Both the position numbers and the translations under genes were made by a program. From the NCBI RefSeq assembly GCF_038502225.1, contig NC_091298.1, positions 28,114,048 through 28,178,047 of the forward strand: a stretch of 64,000 nt of DNA, read 5' to 3'. This DNA is from Cherax quadricarinatus. Taxonomy: Eukaryota; Arthropoda; Malacostraca; Decapoda; Parastacidae. Positions 1 through 10,033 of the stretch are shown here, in pieces; the first letter of the stretch is position 1; every line of letters begins with the position of its first letter. The notes under the pieces are model-generated. The model was given only the letters and a program-made list of their open reading frames with translations, was not told the origin of the DNA and did not search any database.

Positions 1-1196
1 TCACCTCCCTCTTACTTGTTGTTGCCACCTTCCTCTTTTCCCATCTACCTCTTACTCTAACTGTAGCTACAACTAAATAATGATCTGATATATCAGTTGC
101 CCCTCTATAAACATGTACATCCTGGAGCCTACCCATCAACCTTTTATCCACCAATACATAATCTAATAAACTACTTTCATTACGTGCTACATCATACCTT
201 GTATATTTATCCTCTTTTTCATAAAATATGTATTACTTATTACCAAATTTCTTTCTACACATAGCTCAATTAAAGGCTCCCCATTTACATTTACCCCTGG
301 CACCCCAAATTTACCTACTACTCCCTCCATAACATTTTTACCCACTTTAGCATTGAAATCCCCAAACACCATTACTCTCTCACTTGATTCAAAACTCCCC
401 ACGCATTCACTCAACATTTCCCAAAATCTCTCTCTCTCCTCTACACTTCTCTCTTCTCCAGGTGCATACACGCTTATTATAACCCACTTTTCACATCCAA
501 TCTTTATTTTACTCCACATAATCCTTGAATTAATACATTTATAGTCCCTCTTTTCCTGCCATAGCTTATCCTTCAACATTATTGCTACTCCTTCTTTAGC
601 TCTAACTCTATTTGAAACCCCTGACCTAATCCCATTTATTCCTCTCCACTGAAACTCTCCCACCCCCTTCAGCTTTGTTTCACTTAAAGCCAGGACATCC
701 AGCTTCTTCTCATTCATAACATCCACAATCATCTCTTTCTTATCATCTGCACAACATCCACGCACATTCAGACTTCCCACTTTGACAATTTTCTTCTTCT
801 TATTCTTTTTAGTAATCTTTACAGGAAAAGGGGTTACTAGCCCATTGTTCCCGGCATTTTAGTTGACTTTTACAACACGCATGGCTTACGGAGGAAAGAT
901 TCTTATTCCACTTCCCCATGGATATAAAAGGAAAATTAATAAGACCAAGAACTATTAAGATAAAATCAAAGAAAACTCAGATGAGTGTGTATAAATAAAT
1001 GTGTACATGTATGTGTAGTGTGACCTAAGTGAAAGTAGAAGTAGCAAGACATGCCTGTAATCTTGCATATTTATGAGACAGACAAAAGACATCAGCAATC
1101 CTACCATCATGTAAAACAATCACAGGCTTTCGTTTTACACTCACTTGGCAGGACGGTAGTACCTCCCTGGGTGGTTGCTGTCTACCAACCTACTAC
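1..1196 (-). mobile_element. RTE-like LINE (family A), 5' part, running off the window edge
   Basis: Minus-strand copy of the same element seen complete at 54177-60545. Positions 1196 to about 800 are the long 5' UTR; about 790-1 encode the AP-endonuclease domain. Visible endonuclease motifs are LALSETKL (catalytic Glu), SVYAPG and FGDFNAKVG. Frame is lost near 215, where the ACAAGGTATG... region slips relative to the paralog at 36870-36900, so this is a decayed copy. The sequence at 256-290 is an uninterrupted version of the site that holds a TTAA element in the copy at 34050-41150. RTE clade assignment rests on recognising the endonuclease and RT motifs, not on a search. Confidence 0.85.
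187..780 (-). pseudogene. RTE-like AP endonuclease domain, N-terminal fragment
   Basis: About 197 codons of apurinic-endonuclease-type nuclease, the enzyme that nicks target DNA to prime LINE reverse transcription. The order is LNVRGCCADD (first beta strand), LALSETKL, a basic stretch, VIISVYAPGEER, VFGDFNAKVG and ELCVERNLVISNTYF. The frame breaks just after MKKRIN compared with the paralogs, so the SDH motif lies in another frame (about 75-110). There is no ATG at the conserved LNVRG start; the first in-frame Met is inside the domain, as in the other copies. Not a host gene. Confidence 0.85.
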
Positions 1197-1229
1197 CTAT
1201 AATCTATGTAACTGTATTAAATAAATTTA

Positions 1230-1925
1230 TTTACTTCGTCAACTAAGTACAAGAAATTGCCCATTCATTTATTTGAACTACCCGATAAAGTGGTCAGAAA
1301 TTGGCAATTTGGCTGATTTCACACAAATTTCAACATGCCAATTTCAAAATAGGGTCCAGAATAAACAATGCAGACATTCCTGGCACTAAAATAACATTTT
1401 CTCTGTTCATTAGTCACGGTTACAGGCCCCTCTTATATTACTCTTGCTTTTCATTTGGAATTTTTATTCACAAAAAAATAGATGATTTACTGTTATGCAG
1501 ACTGCTGCATTATTATAATAATTGTATAAATAATGTCAACCCATTCTTGACTCCGTATCGGAATTAAGACTGGCAGGCAGACAGGTATTGGACGGTGACG
1601 TCATTTGTGTACTCTTGAGCTTCGCTAAAGAATAGAACATTTTCGCTACTGTGAGCGCAATTTCAAGGTGCTTTTCGTCATGAAACCAATCAAAATCATA
1701 TCTATTTTTGTAATATATATTTCATTCTATCAAATGAGACCGAAAAAATGAGAATATAGCCATAAAAATCATACAAAAATATACCGCTAAGCGGCCGCTA
1801 ATGGCTGAGAAGTGAACTCCGCTATTTATGGTCTGATTTCTTTCATTTTTGGTGTATGTGAAGAAGTATCTTTCCATCATACATTGCCCAAGTTTGAATA
1901 AGATAACCAAACAAACAACTGAGAA
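1230..1925. mobile_element. TTAA-type nonautonomous element, internal fragment
   Basis: Core of the ~1.0-kb family seen with both ends at 14741-15780 and 19197-20196. The diagnostic shared block is around 1340-1400 (a run containing AGGGTCCAGAATAAACAAT followed by CATTCCTGGCACTAAA). Both termini and the flanking TTAA are missing. No coding capacity. Confidence 0.7.

Positions 1926-1959
<34 letters not shown>
1926..1959. repeat. (AAT)n microsatellite
   Basis: About 11 AAT units sit immediately upstream of the CR1 5' UTR. They may mark the insertion site of the LINE. Confidence 0.9.
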
Positions 1960-2069
1960 TCTTTATTTACTACATGTACAAGGTACACAGGCCTAGCTGA
2001 CTGAGTTGGCTTTTGCGCAGTGTTGGCTCTGTGAAGACCTGTTTGCGCGCTCTCTAGAATTGAAGCAAG

Positions 2070-2903
2070 ATGCCCTCCATCGAGCAACTTTACCAACAGC
2101 TTAAGGAAGAATTGAGGTTGGCGAATATGGAAATTCGGCGACTGACCGAGGAAAACAAAAAGATTCGGAGTAGTCCTCCTGTTTTGAGTCCTCATGTCAA
2201 GAAGGGAAACTGGTCAATGGCTGGACAGCAGGGAAAGAAGTTGACGATGAAGACGAATGGAAAGGTAGAAACGATGAAGAAGAAAGAGACTGCCGTGGAA
2301 ACTGTTGTGGAAACATCCAATACATTCTCAGTGCTACCCGACGAATGTGAGTCGAATACTGGGAACGTCACGATGAAAGACATTAAGGAAGGTACGAATA
2401 TTATTGTTGTTGGGGATAGCCAAGTTAGGTATATGGATAGGGCGTTCTGCTTGAAGGACAGGAGTAGGAGACAGAGAGTTTGCTTTCCTGGGGCTGGGAT
2501 GGAGGATATTGTTAGCCGTCTGGATGACATCATGAGAGGTAATGGGAGCAATCCTATTATCTGTCTCAGTGCTGGAGGCAACGATGTTGGCAGACGTAGG
2601 AGTGAGGACCTGATTAGCAGGTATAGGTCAGCAATAGAAATAATTAGAAGTAAGGGTGGGAACCCTCTCATATGTGGTATTTTGCCAAGGAGAGGAGTTG
2701 GAAATGAATGGTTGTCCAGGGCAATTGGTGTCAATTGCTGGCTGGACAAATACTGTAAGGAAAATGCGGTAACATTCATTGACAACTGGGACCTCTTCTA
2801 TGGCAGAAATGACATGTATGCCAGGGATGGGGTTCACTTATCTAGGTGTGGGGTGGGAGCACTGGCAACTGCAGTGGAGGGAGCAGTTAGGACTTTAAAC
2901 TAG
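2070..2903 (+). CDS. CR1 ORF1 protein with SGNH (GDSL-type) esterase domain
   Basis: 277 codons from ATG 2070 to TAG 2901-2903. Residues 1-35 form a heptad-like coiled coil (IEQLYQQLKEELRLANMEIR), and residues 45-90 are basic and rich in K, T and E. From about 108 an SGNH-hydrolase fold can be read: block I VVGDSQVRY with the nucleophile Ser, block II GAGMEDI, block III SAGGNDVG, block V DGVHLS with the catalytic Asp and His. Esterase-type ORF1 proteins are known in CR1-clade LINEs, where they are thought to act in ribonucleoprotein formation or membrane association. All four blocks look intact. It lies 14 nt upstream of ORF2. Confidence 0.85.
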   Translation: MPSIEQLYQQLKEELRLANMEIRRLTEENKKIRSSPPVLSPHVKKGNWSMAGQQGKKLTMKTNGKVETMKKKETAVETVVETSNTFSVLPDECESNTGNVTMKDIKEGTNIIVVGDSQVRYMDRAFCLKDRSRRQRVCFPGAGMEDIVSRLDDIMRGNGSNPIICLSAGGNDVGRRRSEDLISRYRSAIEIIRSKGGNPLICGILPRRGVGNEWLSRAIGVNCWLDKYCKENAVTFIDNWDLFYGRNDMYARDGVHLSRCGVGALATAVEGAVRTLN

Positions 2904-2917
2904 GAATAGTTAGTGGT

Positions 2918-5858
2918 ATGGGTTTTGGCAGGAAAACAGTGAAGTCCCAGTGTAGTAATATTACGAGTTCTAGGGGAACTAGTAATAATAAGAACGAGAT
3001 AGATATTGAAAAGCCAGGGACCTTGGGTGATAAAGACAGTAATAGGTTTAGTAGAAAAATAGAAATGAGCAGGAAGGGTAAAGAGAAAGGAGAGTCTTTC
3101 AATGTTTATTATGCTAATTGCCGTAGTGCTAGGAATAAGATGGACGAGTTGAGATTAGTTGCTAGTGTAGGTAACATTGATGTATTTGCCTTAACTGAGA
3201 CATGGTTTAATTCAAAAAGTCGGGACATGCCTGCGGAATGTCATATTCAGGGTTTTAAATTGTTCCAAGAAGATAGAAGTATTGGGAGGGGGGGTAGGGT
3301 GGCATTGTATGTCCGAGATCGCTTGAACTGTTGCATAAAAACGGGTATTAAGTCTGAAGTAACACATACAGAGTCTGTTTGGATAGAATTTTCAGAGGGG
3401 CATGAAAAACTGATTTTAGGAGTGATATACCGTCCCCCAAAATTAGATAGGAACCAAGGGAAACTACTATGGGAGGAAATTGTTAAGGCCACAAGGCACG
3501 ATAATGTAGTAATTCTAGGAGACTTTAACTTTAGTCATGTTGATTGGAATTTCTTGACTGGGAATTTAGAATCATACGACTTCTTAGAAGTATTTCAGGA
3601 TTGTTTTTTGAAGCAGTTTGTGACAGAACCTACAAGGGGAAATAACCTGCTTGACTTAGTTATGGCAAACAATGAATCCCTTGTTAATAATTTAGAAATT
3701 TCAGAGGAACTGGGTGCTAGCGACCACAAATCAATTACATTTAGCATTGAATGGAAGTACAATAGTAGCGATAACTCAGTAACAGTCCCAGATTTTCGCT
3801 TAGCAGATTACGATGGGCTTAGAGAACACTTATCATCTGTTGACTGGGGTAACGAAGAGAGCTATCAATATGACAGTTTTCTGAACACAATACATGCTGC
3901 TCAAAGAGCGTTTATCCCATATAAAGAAATTAGATCAAATAGAAATGACCCAAAATGGATGAATAATAGGCTCAAATATCTACTAGGGCATAAGAAAGGA
4001 ATTTATAGGCGTATCAAAAGAGGTGAGGGTCATCTTATGAATCAGTATATTGACATTAAGAGGGACATTAAAAAGGGGATAAGAAAAGCTAAAAGGGACT
4101 ATGAAATTAAAGTTGCTAGGGATTCTAAAACTAACCCAAAAAGTTTTTTCCAGGTCTATAGAACAAAAGTTAGAGATAAGATAGGTCCCCTTAAAAATAA
4201 CTATGGGCACCTTACTGACAAAGAGAATGAAATGTGCTTGATTTTAAATAATTATTTTCTCTCAGTTTTTACACAGGAAGACACTAACAATATTCCAGTA
4301 ATTAATTTTTACAGTGGGCTAGAAGAAGATAAATTATGTAACATCACAGTCACTAGTGAGATGGTTGTGAAGCAGATAGACAGACTGAAGCAAAATAAGT
4401 CGCCGGGTCCTGATGAGGTTTTTTCAAGGGTTCTTAAGGAATGCAAAATGGAACTCTGTGAACCATTAACTAATATTTTTAATTTATCTCTTCAAACAGG
4501 TGTAGTGTCTGATATGTGGAAGATGGCTAATGTAACTCCTATTTTTAAAACAGGGGACAAGTCGTTACCGTCAAATTACCGCCCAATAAGCCTGACCTCA
4601 ATTGTAGGCAAATTACTAGAGTCAATTATAGCTGAGATTATAAGAAGCCATCTCGATAAGCATAGCTTGATTAATGATACTCAACATGGATTCACAAGAG
4701 GCCGGTCTTGTCTAACTAATTTATTAACTTTCTTCAGTAAAGCTTTTGAGGCTGTTGACCACAATAAAGAATTTGATATTATTTACTTAGATTTTAGTAA
4801 GGCTTTTGATAGAGTTCCGCACCATAGACTGTTAAAGAAAGTGGCAGCTCATGGCATTGGGGGAAAAGTGCTCTCGTGGATCGAGTCATGGCTCACTGAC
4901 AGGAAGCAGAGAGTGTCCATAAATGGGGTTAAATCTGAGTGGGGGATCTGTAACAAGTGGCGTTCCACAGGGATCAGTCTTGGGCCCGTTGTTGTTTATA
5001 ATATATATCAATGATCTTGATGAGGGAATTACTAGTGATATGAGCAAATTCGCCGATGACACAAAGATAGGTAGGATAATTGATTCAAACGTAGATGTTA
5101 TGGAACTTCAGGAGGATTTAAACAAACTCTATTCTTGGTCAGAAAAGTGGCAGATGCAGTTCAATGTAGATAAATGCAAGGTTCTGAAGCTTGGGAGTGC
5201 CCATAACCCTAGTACTTATAAGTTAAATGATGTAGAACTTAGCCATACAGATTGCGAAAAGGACTTGGGGGTTATGGTGAGCAGCAACCTTAAACCAAGA
5301 CAGCAATGCCTAAGCGTACGTAATAAGGCAAATAGATTACTGGGATTTATATCAAGAAGTGTAAGCAACAGAAGTCCAGAGGTCATACTGCAGCTTTATA
5401 CATCATTAGTAAGGCCTCACCTAGATTATGCAGCTCAGTTCTGGTCTCCGTATTACAAAATGGACATAAATTCGTTAGAAAACATTCAGCGTAGGATGAC
5501 TAAATTAATACATAGCATTAGAAATCTTCCTTATGAAGAAAGATTGAAGACTCTTAAGTTACATTCACTTGTTAGACGAAGAATGAGGGGAGACCTGATC
5601 GAAGTGTATAAGTGGAAGATAGGTATTAATAAAGGGGATATTAATAAGGTCTTGAGGATGTCTCTCCAAGAGAGAACCCGCAGTAATGGATTTAAATTAG
5701 ATAAGTTTAGATTTAGAAAGGACATAGGAAAGTATTGGTTTGGAAATAGGGTAGTTGATGAGTGGAACAGTCTACCTAGTTGGGTTATTGAGGCTGGGAC
5801 TTTGGGTAGTTTCAAATCTAGGTTGGATAAGTACATGAGTGGGAGGGGTTGGATTTGA
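2918..5858 (+). pseudogene. CR1 ORF2: AP endonuclease plus reverse transcriptase, one frameshift
   Basis: About 980 codons if one base is discounted. The endonuclease occupies roughly residues 60-290: YYANCRSARNK, ALTETWFN, GVIYRPP, VILGDFNFSHVDW, GASDHKSITF. The RT follows: KSPGPDEV, YLDFSKAFDRVPHHRLL, GVPQGSVLGPLLF, FADDTKIG (catalytic Asp pair present), EKDLGVMVS. The C-terminal thumb region ends at SGRGWI. A run of five G at 4940-4944 shifts the frame just before GVPQGS; four G would restore continuity. The first segment is open from 2918 to the shift and the second runs to TGA at 5856-5858. Could be a real inactivating mutation or a homopolymer read error. Confidence 0.9.
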
Positions 5859-5933
5859 GTGGGACTTTCACATCAGAGCTTATTTCTTGGGTGGCATTGA
5901 AAATTGGGTTGGGCAAATGTTTTGTTAGTGGGA

Positions 5934-6740
5934 CCTGACTGACTTGCCGAGCGACCTGACTGACTTGCCGAGCGGCCTGACTGACTTGCCGAGCGGCCTG
6001 ACTGACTTGCCGAGCGGCCTGACTGACTTGCCGAGCGGCCTGACTGACTTGCCGAGCGGCCTGACTGACTTGCCGAGCGGCCTGACTGACTTGCCGAGCG
6101 GCCTGACTGACTTGCCGAGCGGCCTGACTGACTTGCCGAGCGGCCTGACTGACTTGCCGAGCGGCCTGACTGACTTGCCGAGCGGCCTGACTGACTTGCC
6201 GAGCGGCCTGACTGACTTGCCGAGCGGCCTGACTGACTTGCCGAGCGGCCTGACTGACTTGCCGAGCGGCCTGACTGACTTGCCGAGCGGCCTGACTGAC
6301 TTGCCGAGCGGCCTGACTGACTTGCCGAGCGGCCTGACTGACTTGCCGAGCGGCCTGACTGACTTGCCGAGCGGCCTGACTGACTTGCCGAGCGGCCTGA
6401 CTGACTTGCCGAGCGGCCTGACTGACTTGCCGAGCGGCCTGACTGACTTGCCGAGCGGCCTGACTGACTTGCCGAGCGGCCTGACTGACTTGCCGAGCGG
6501 CCTGACTGACTTGCCGAGCGGCCTGACTGACTTGCCGAGCGGCCTGACTGACTTGCCGAGCGGCCTGACTGACTTGCCGAGCGGCCTGACTGACTTGCCG
6601 AGCGGCCTGACTGACTGGCCGAGCGGCCTGACTGACTGGCCGAGCGGCCTGACTGACTGGCCGAGCGGCCTGACTGACTGGCCGAGCGGCCTGACTGACT
6701 GACTGGCCGAGCGGCCTGACTGGCCGAGCGGCCTGACTGA
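5934..6740. repeat. 21-bp tandem minisatellite, about 37 units
   Basis: Unit CCTGACTGACTTGCCGAGCGG, nearly perfect through 6600; the last units change TTGCC to TGGCC and then lose register. Because 21 is a multiple of three and the unit has no stop in several frames, long spurious ORFs appear on both strands (heptads such as DLPSGLT and VSQAARQ). I do not call a gene. It lies between the truncated CR1 3' UTR and a Tigger fragment. Confidence 0.95.
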
Positions 6741-6926
6741 CTGAATGACTTAGACACTCCAGTACAACCATCAACTTCAATACCAGAACCTTTACCATCC
6801 ACCTCACCCCAGTAGGGCCACAGCATAACTCTCCACTCTCTTCACAATCATCCACAAACACCAACACCGACAATTTATGGTAAGAAATACTATTACAATG
6901 TATTTCTGTTACATTTGTAGTCTTAA

Positions 6927-9604
6927 CCCCTTCAGGGTCCAAGGCCCAAATCTGAAGTGGTGCCCCAGTGTCCAAGAATTTTCAAAAAAAAAATTTATTT
7001 TTTCTTATGAAATGGTAGAGAATCTTTTTGTGAAGGTAATAAAACAAAAAGTACGAAATTTGATGGAAAATTGACGAAATTATGCTCTCGCAAATTTTGA
7101 TGTGTCAGCGATATTTATAAATCGGCGATTTTGCCAACTTTGACTCCCATTTTAGGCCAATTACATTATTCCAGTCAACCAAATTCTTATATTCCAGTCA
7201 ACCAAATTCTTAGCTATTTCACTAGTATTACTTCTATTCTATCGACTGAGCACAAGAAATCGCCAAGTCAACTGTTTCAACTACAAATTAAAGTGATCGG
7301 AAATTGTTAATTTGGCCAATTTAACAAAAAGTTCAAAATATTCCAATTTCAAAATAGGGTCCAGAATAAACAATGTAGGCATTCCTGGAACTAAACTAAC
7401 ATTTCCTCTGTTCATTAGTTACGTTTTGAGGCTTTACAAATAAATTCCATTTTGATTTTTTATTCACATAATGAATTTTTATTCACACCAAAAAATAGAA
7501 GATTTACTGTTATGCAATACTGTAATAATTGTATAAATATCATCACCATATTTGTGAATGCATATTAGACCCACCAGCTGGCGTGTACAGTAGGGCCCCA
7601 CTTATACGGCTGGTTAGGTTCCAGGCTACCGCCGTAAAGCGGAAACCGCCGTAAAGTGGAACACCCTTTTTTTCCACTTAAAAATGCATACACACACTAG
7701 ATAACAACTTTACACTAACATATATTAAGTTAGCAATAGAACCAGGCATCAAAAAACAATAAAAAAGTACAATACACACACAGTGCACTCATTACTTACC
7801 TTAAAATATTTATAGTCTTAATCTAGGGTGAGACAAGTAGTATTTATTGTAAGAAATCAAGTGTGGTATGTATGGTAGTCAGCCAGGCTACCATACCAGG
7901 CCACCCCACCCACACATACAATTCTATGATATTTAAGCATCCCAGAGCGATAAAATGTATATACAGTTCACTCATTACTTACCTTAAAATATAGGGTGAG
8001 ATGAGTAGTATTTATTGTAAAAAATCAAGTGTGGTATGTATGGTAGTCAGCCAGGCTACCATACCAGGCCAACCCACCTACACATAATATTCTATTACAT
8101 TTAAGCATCCCAGAGCGATAAAATGTCTATACAGTTCACTCATTACTTACCTTAAAATATTTGTAGTCTTAATGTAGGTCAGGAGTAAGTAAATGATATA
8201 AAACGAATAAATGAGAGAGAGAAAGAATGAGTGCATGAGAGAGTACAGGTGCAGAGTTATGTAAACAAAGTGTACATGTCTGCTTTGTGTACAAGTTACA
8301 TTGTGTACAGGTTGTCTCTACATTGATACGGTAGAATAAATAAAGAAGAATACTCCCATTCTCATGTAACATCATTTTGAGAAGAAATGTTGCTCTGAGT
8401 GAAGGCAATGGAAATAAGTTACTCTGACTTTTTTGGGTTATCCTAGGTTCTCTACACATATGTTGTTATGAATGATAATCTATGTAACTGTATTTGTGTA
8501 TACCTGAATAAACTTACATACATACGAAAGGAATAATTTTCTACAGTTACCCCCAGTAACACATTTTCTCTTATGTTAGATTAGAGAAAATGTTATTCTT
8601 GGCGTCACTTGTGCAAGTTATCGCGTCACTTGTACAAGTTATCTGGCTACCACATCTCATATTTATGTTTATTCTATTGTGGGGTGTATTTATCATCTTT
8701 TTATGTTATGTATCGTGTTTATTATATAATTTTGAAAAAATATCATAGATGGATTAATGAAAATGTGTATTTAACGTAATATACGACATTTAAATGAGAC
8801 TTGATGATTATTATCATTACTAATATGACGTCTGGAGACATAAGACACTCTTACTGATTTTAATGTGTACCTGCATGCCAGCACAGTATGTAAGTTTATT
8901 TAAGTACAGGTATACATAAGTATAATTATCAGAGTATATATAAAATATGAAATAACTTTTAAAAACATTTGAAATTTTGGAGTTTCCAGACAAAATGGAG
9001 AGACTTAGTGCTTACTGAGCTCACGAAGAATGTAAACAAACAGGGTGGGGCGCGGTGACCGTATTAGAAAGTCAGGTGGGGGGAGCCATATAGCGAGTTT
9101 TGGTCATAATTTGAAATGACCGTATTAGCGGAACGCCGTAAAGTGAAACGCCGTAAAGCGGGGCCCTGCTGTATTAGACGTGTGAGGTCATTTGTTTACT
9201 CTTGAATATCGGCAAAAATTTAACATTTCTGCTACTTTGAGCTCAGTTTCAAGCCATTTCCAGTGCGAAAACCAATCAAAATCTTCTCTATTTCTGTAAT
9301 ATGTCTTCCATTCTATCAAATGAGACCAAGAAATCGCAAATAGAACTATAAAAAACATAAGAAAAAACACTGCAAAGTCGCTGTTTTAATCGAAAAATCA
9401 TGATTTCAGTTTTTTTCTCTCATACACAGCGTGCTGCAGGATCTGTTTTATGTGGTGCACACATACCACATAGATGTATTCTCTCACATCTAGGCCCAAA
9501 TGTACCACTCACAGTTTACCAAAGTGAGCTGAGCTCATGACGTAGATCTACGGTTTGGACCCTGAACGTGAAGCCGTAGATCTACGGGACGGACCCTCAA
9601 AGGG
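6927..9604. mobile_element. TTAA-flanked nonautonomous element (piggyBac-like MITE), split
   Basis: Starts CCCCTTCAGGGTCC and ends GGACCCTCAAAGGG, with TTAA on each side (6923-6926 and 9605-9608). Rejoining the flanks restores the Tigger sequence ...GTAGTC-TTAA-GCAGT seen in reverse at 27000-27015, so the TTAA is a genuine target duplication. The right end carries two copies of the GTAGATCTACG palindrome. The element is interrupted by 7588-9171; without that insert it is about 1.09 kb. No ORF. Confidence 0.85.
7588..9171. mobile_element. TA-flanked Tigger-type nonautonomous element, 1.58 kb
   Basis: Termini CAGTAGGGCCCCACTT and AAGCGGGGCCCTGCTG are imperfect inverted repeats. TA flanks both sides (7586-7587, 9172-9173), and removing the element restores GCGTG-TA-TTAGACG, as found uninterrupted at about 29598. 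GCCGTAAAG motifs recur near both ends (CCGTAAAGCGG, CGCCGTAAAGTG). Inside, 7780-8170 holds a ~160-bp block in about three imperfect copies (CACTCATTACTTACCTTAAAATAT at each start). A minus-strand scrap at 8400-8459 (PRITQKSQSNLFPLPS) resembles the tail of the Tigger ORF at 22251-23192. Confidence 0.85.
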
Positions 9605-9832
9605 TTAAGCAGTAAAAACAAGATAATACATCACAACAAAGAACTACAACTACACACTTTTATTTTTGTAAGATGTGGAGGCTTAAAAAAAAAGTTGTTT
9701 GGCTTTGTCGGGGTTCCCAGGAATGTAACTCTATTTTTCCCATAAGTTCTTCAGTTCATCTAACACGATTTTACCTAACACGGTGTTTTCAGGAACGTAA
9801 CTACAGTGTTAAATGACGGTCTACTGTATATA

Positions 9833-10033
9833 CAGTGGACCCTCAACCAACGATTTTAATCCATTTCAGAGAGCTTGTCCTTAGCCGAATTTATCGTTAG
9901 CCGAATTAATTTTCCCCATAAGAAATAATGGAAATCCTATTAATCCGTTCCAGACTCCCAGAAGTATGAATTTTTTTTTTTTCACATGAAATATTCATTT
10001 TTCTACACAGAAATCAATGATACATGCACAATG
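9833..10033 (+). mobile_element. Tigger left-end fragment
   Basis: Begins TA-CAGTGGACCCTCAACCAACG and contains the family's subterminal block (CCCCATAAGAAATAATGGAAATC, then CACATGAAATATTCATTTTTCTACACA), which is shared with 42037-42220 and 56328-56520. It abuts the end of the Tigger at 9826 and is cut at about 10033 by an RTE 5' end. Confidence 0.8.

Larger units (their letters stand above)
1960..5933 (+). mobile_element. CR1-type LINE, nearly full length
   Basis: Two-ORF non-LTR retrotransposon: about 110 nt of 5' UTR, ORF1 with an SGNH-esterase domain (2070-2903), a 14-nt gap, ORF2 with endonuclease and RT (2918-5858), and a 3' UTR that stops at about 5933. The minus copy at 40073-41045 shows the missing 3' UTR (an AGGCCTGCTGCAGTG region and a CTTATG-type tail); here it is replaced by a 21-bp tandem array. 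The only coding lesion I see is one extra G near 4940-4944, so the copy is young. Confidence 0.9.
6741..9826 (+). mobile_element. Tigger (pogo-type) transposon, 3' part, split by a TTAA element
   Basis: 6741-6922 plus 9609-9826 are one fragment of the family seen at 26796-28557. The first part translates to the transposase C-terminus (TPVQPSTSIPEPLPSTSPQ then stop, against TPIQPSTSVPELLPFTSADN in the other copy). The second part continues into the 3' UTR and ends with the terminal repeat GACGGTCTACTG followed by TA. The intervening 6927-9604 is a later insertion. The 5' part of the element is replaced by the tandem array. Confidence 0.8.

Noticed and set aside
2192..2785. 197-aa minus ORF opposite CR1 ORF1
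   Set aside because: Antisense shadow of the esterase ORF, with no domain of its own.
5818..6975. Long ORFs (250-385 aa) on both strands over the 21-bp array, e.g. a VSQAARQ heptad protein
   Set aside because: The repeat unit is 21 bp with no stop in several frames, so the ORFs are a by-product. No composition or flank suggests a real gene.
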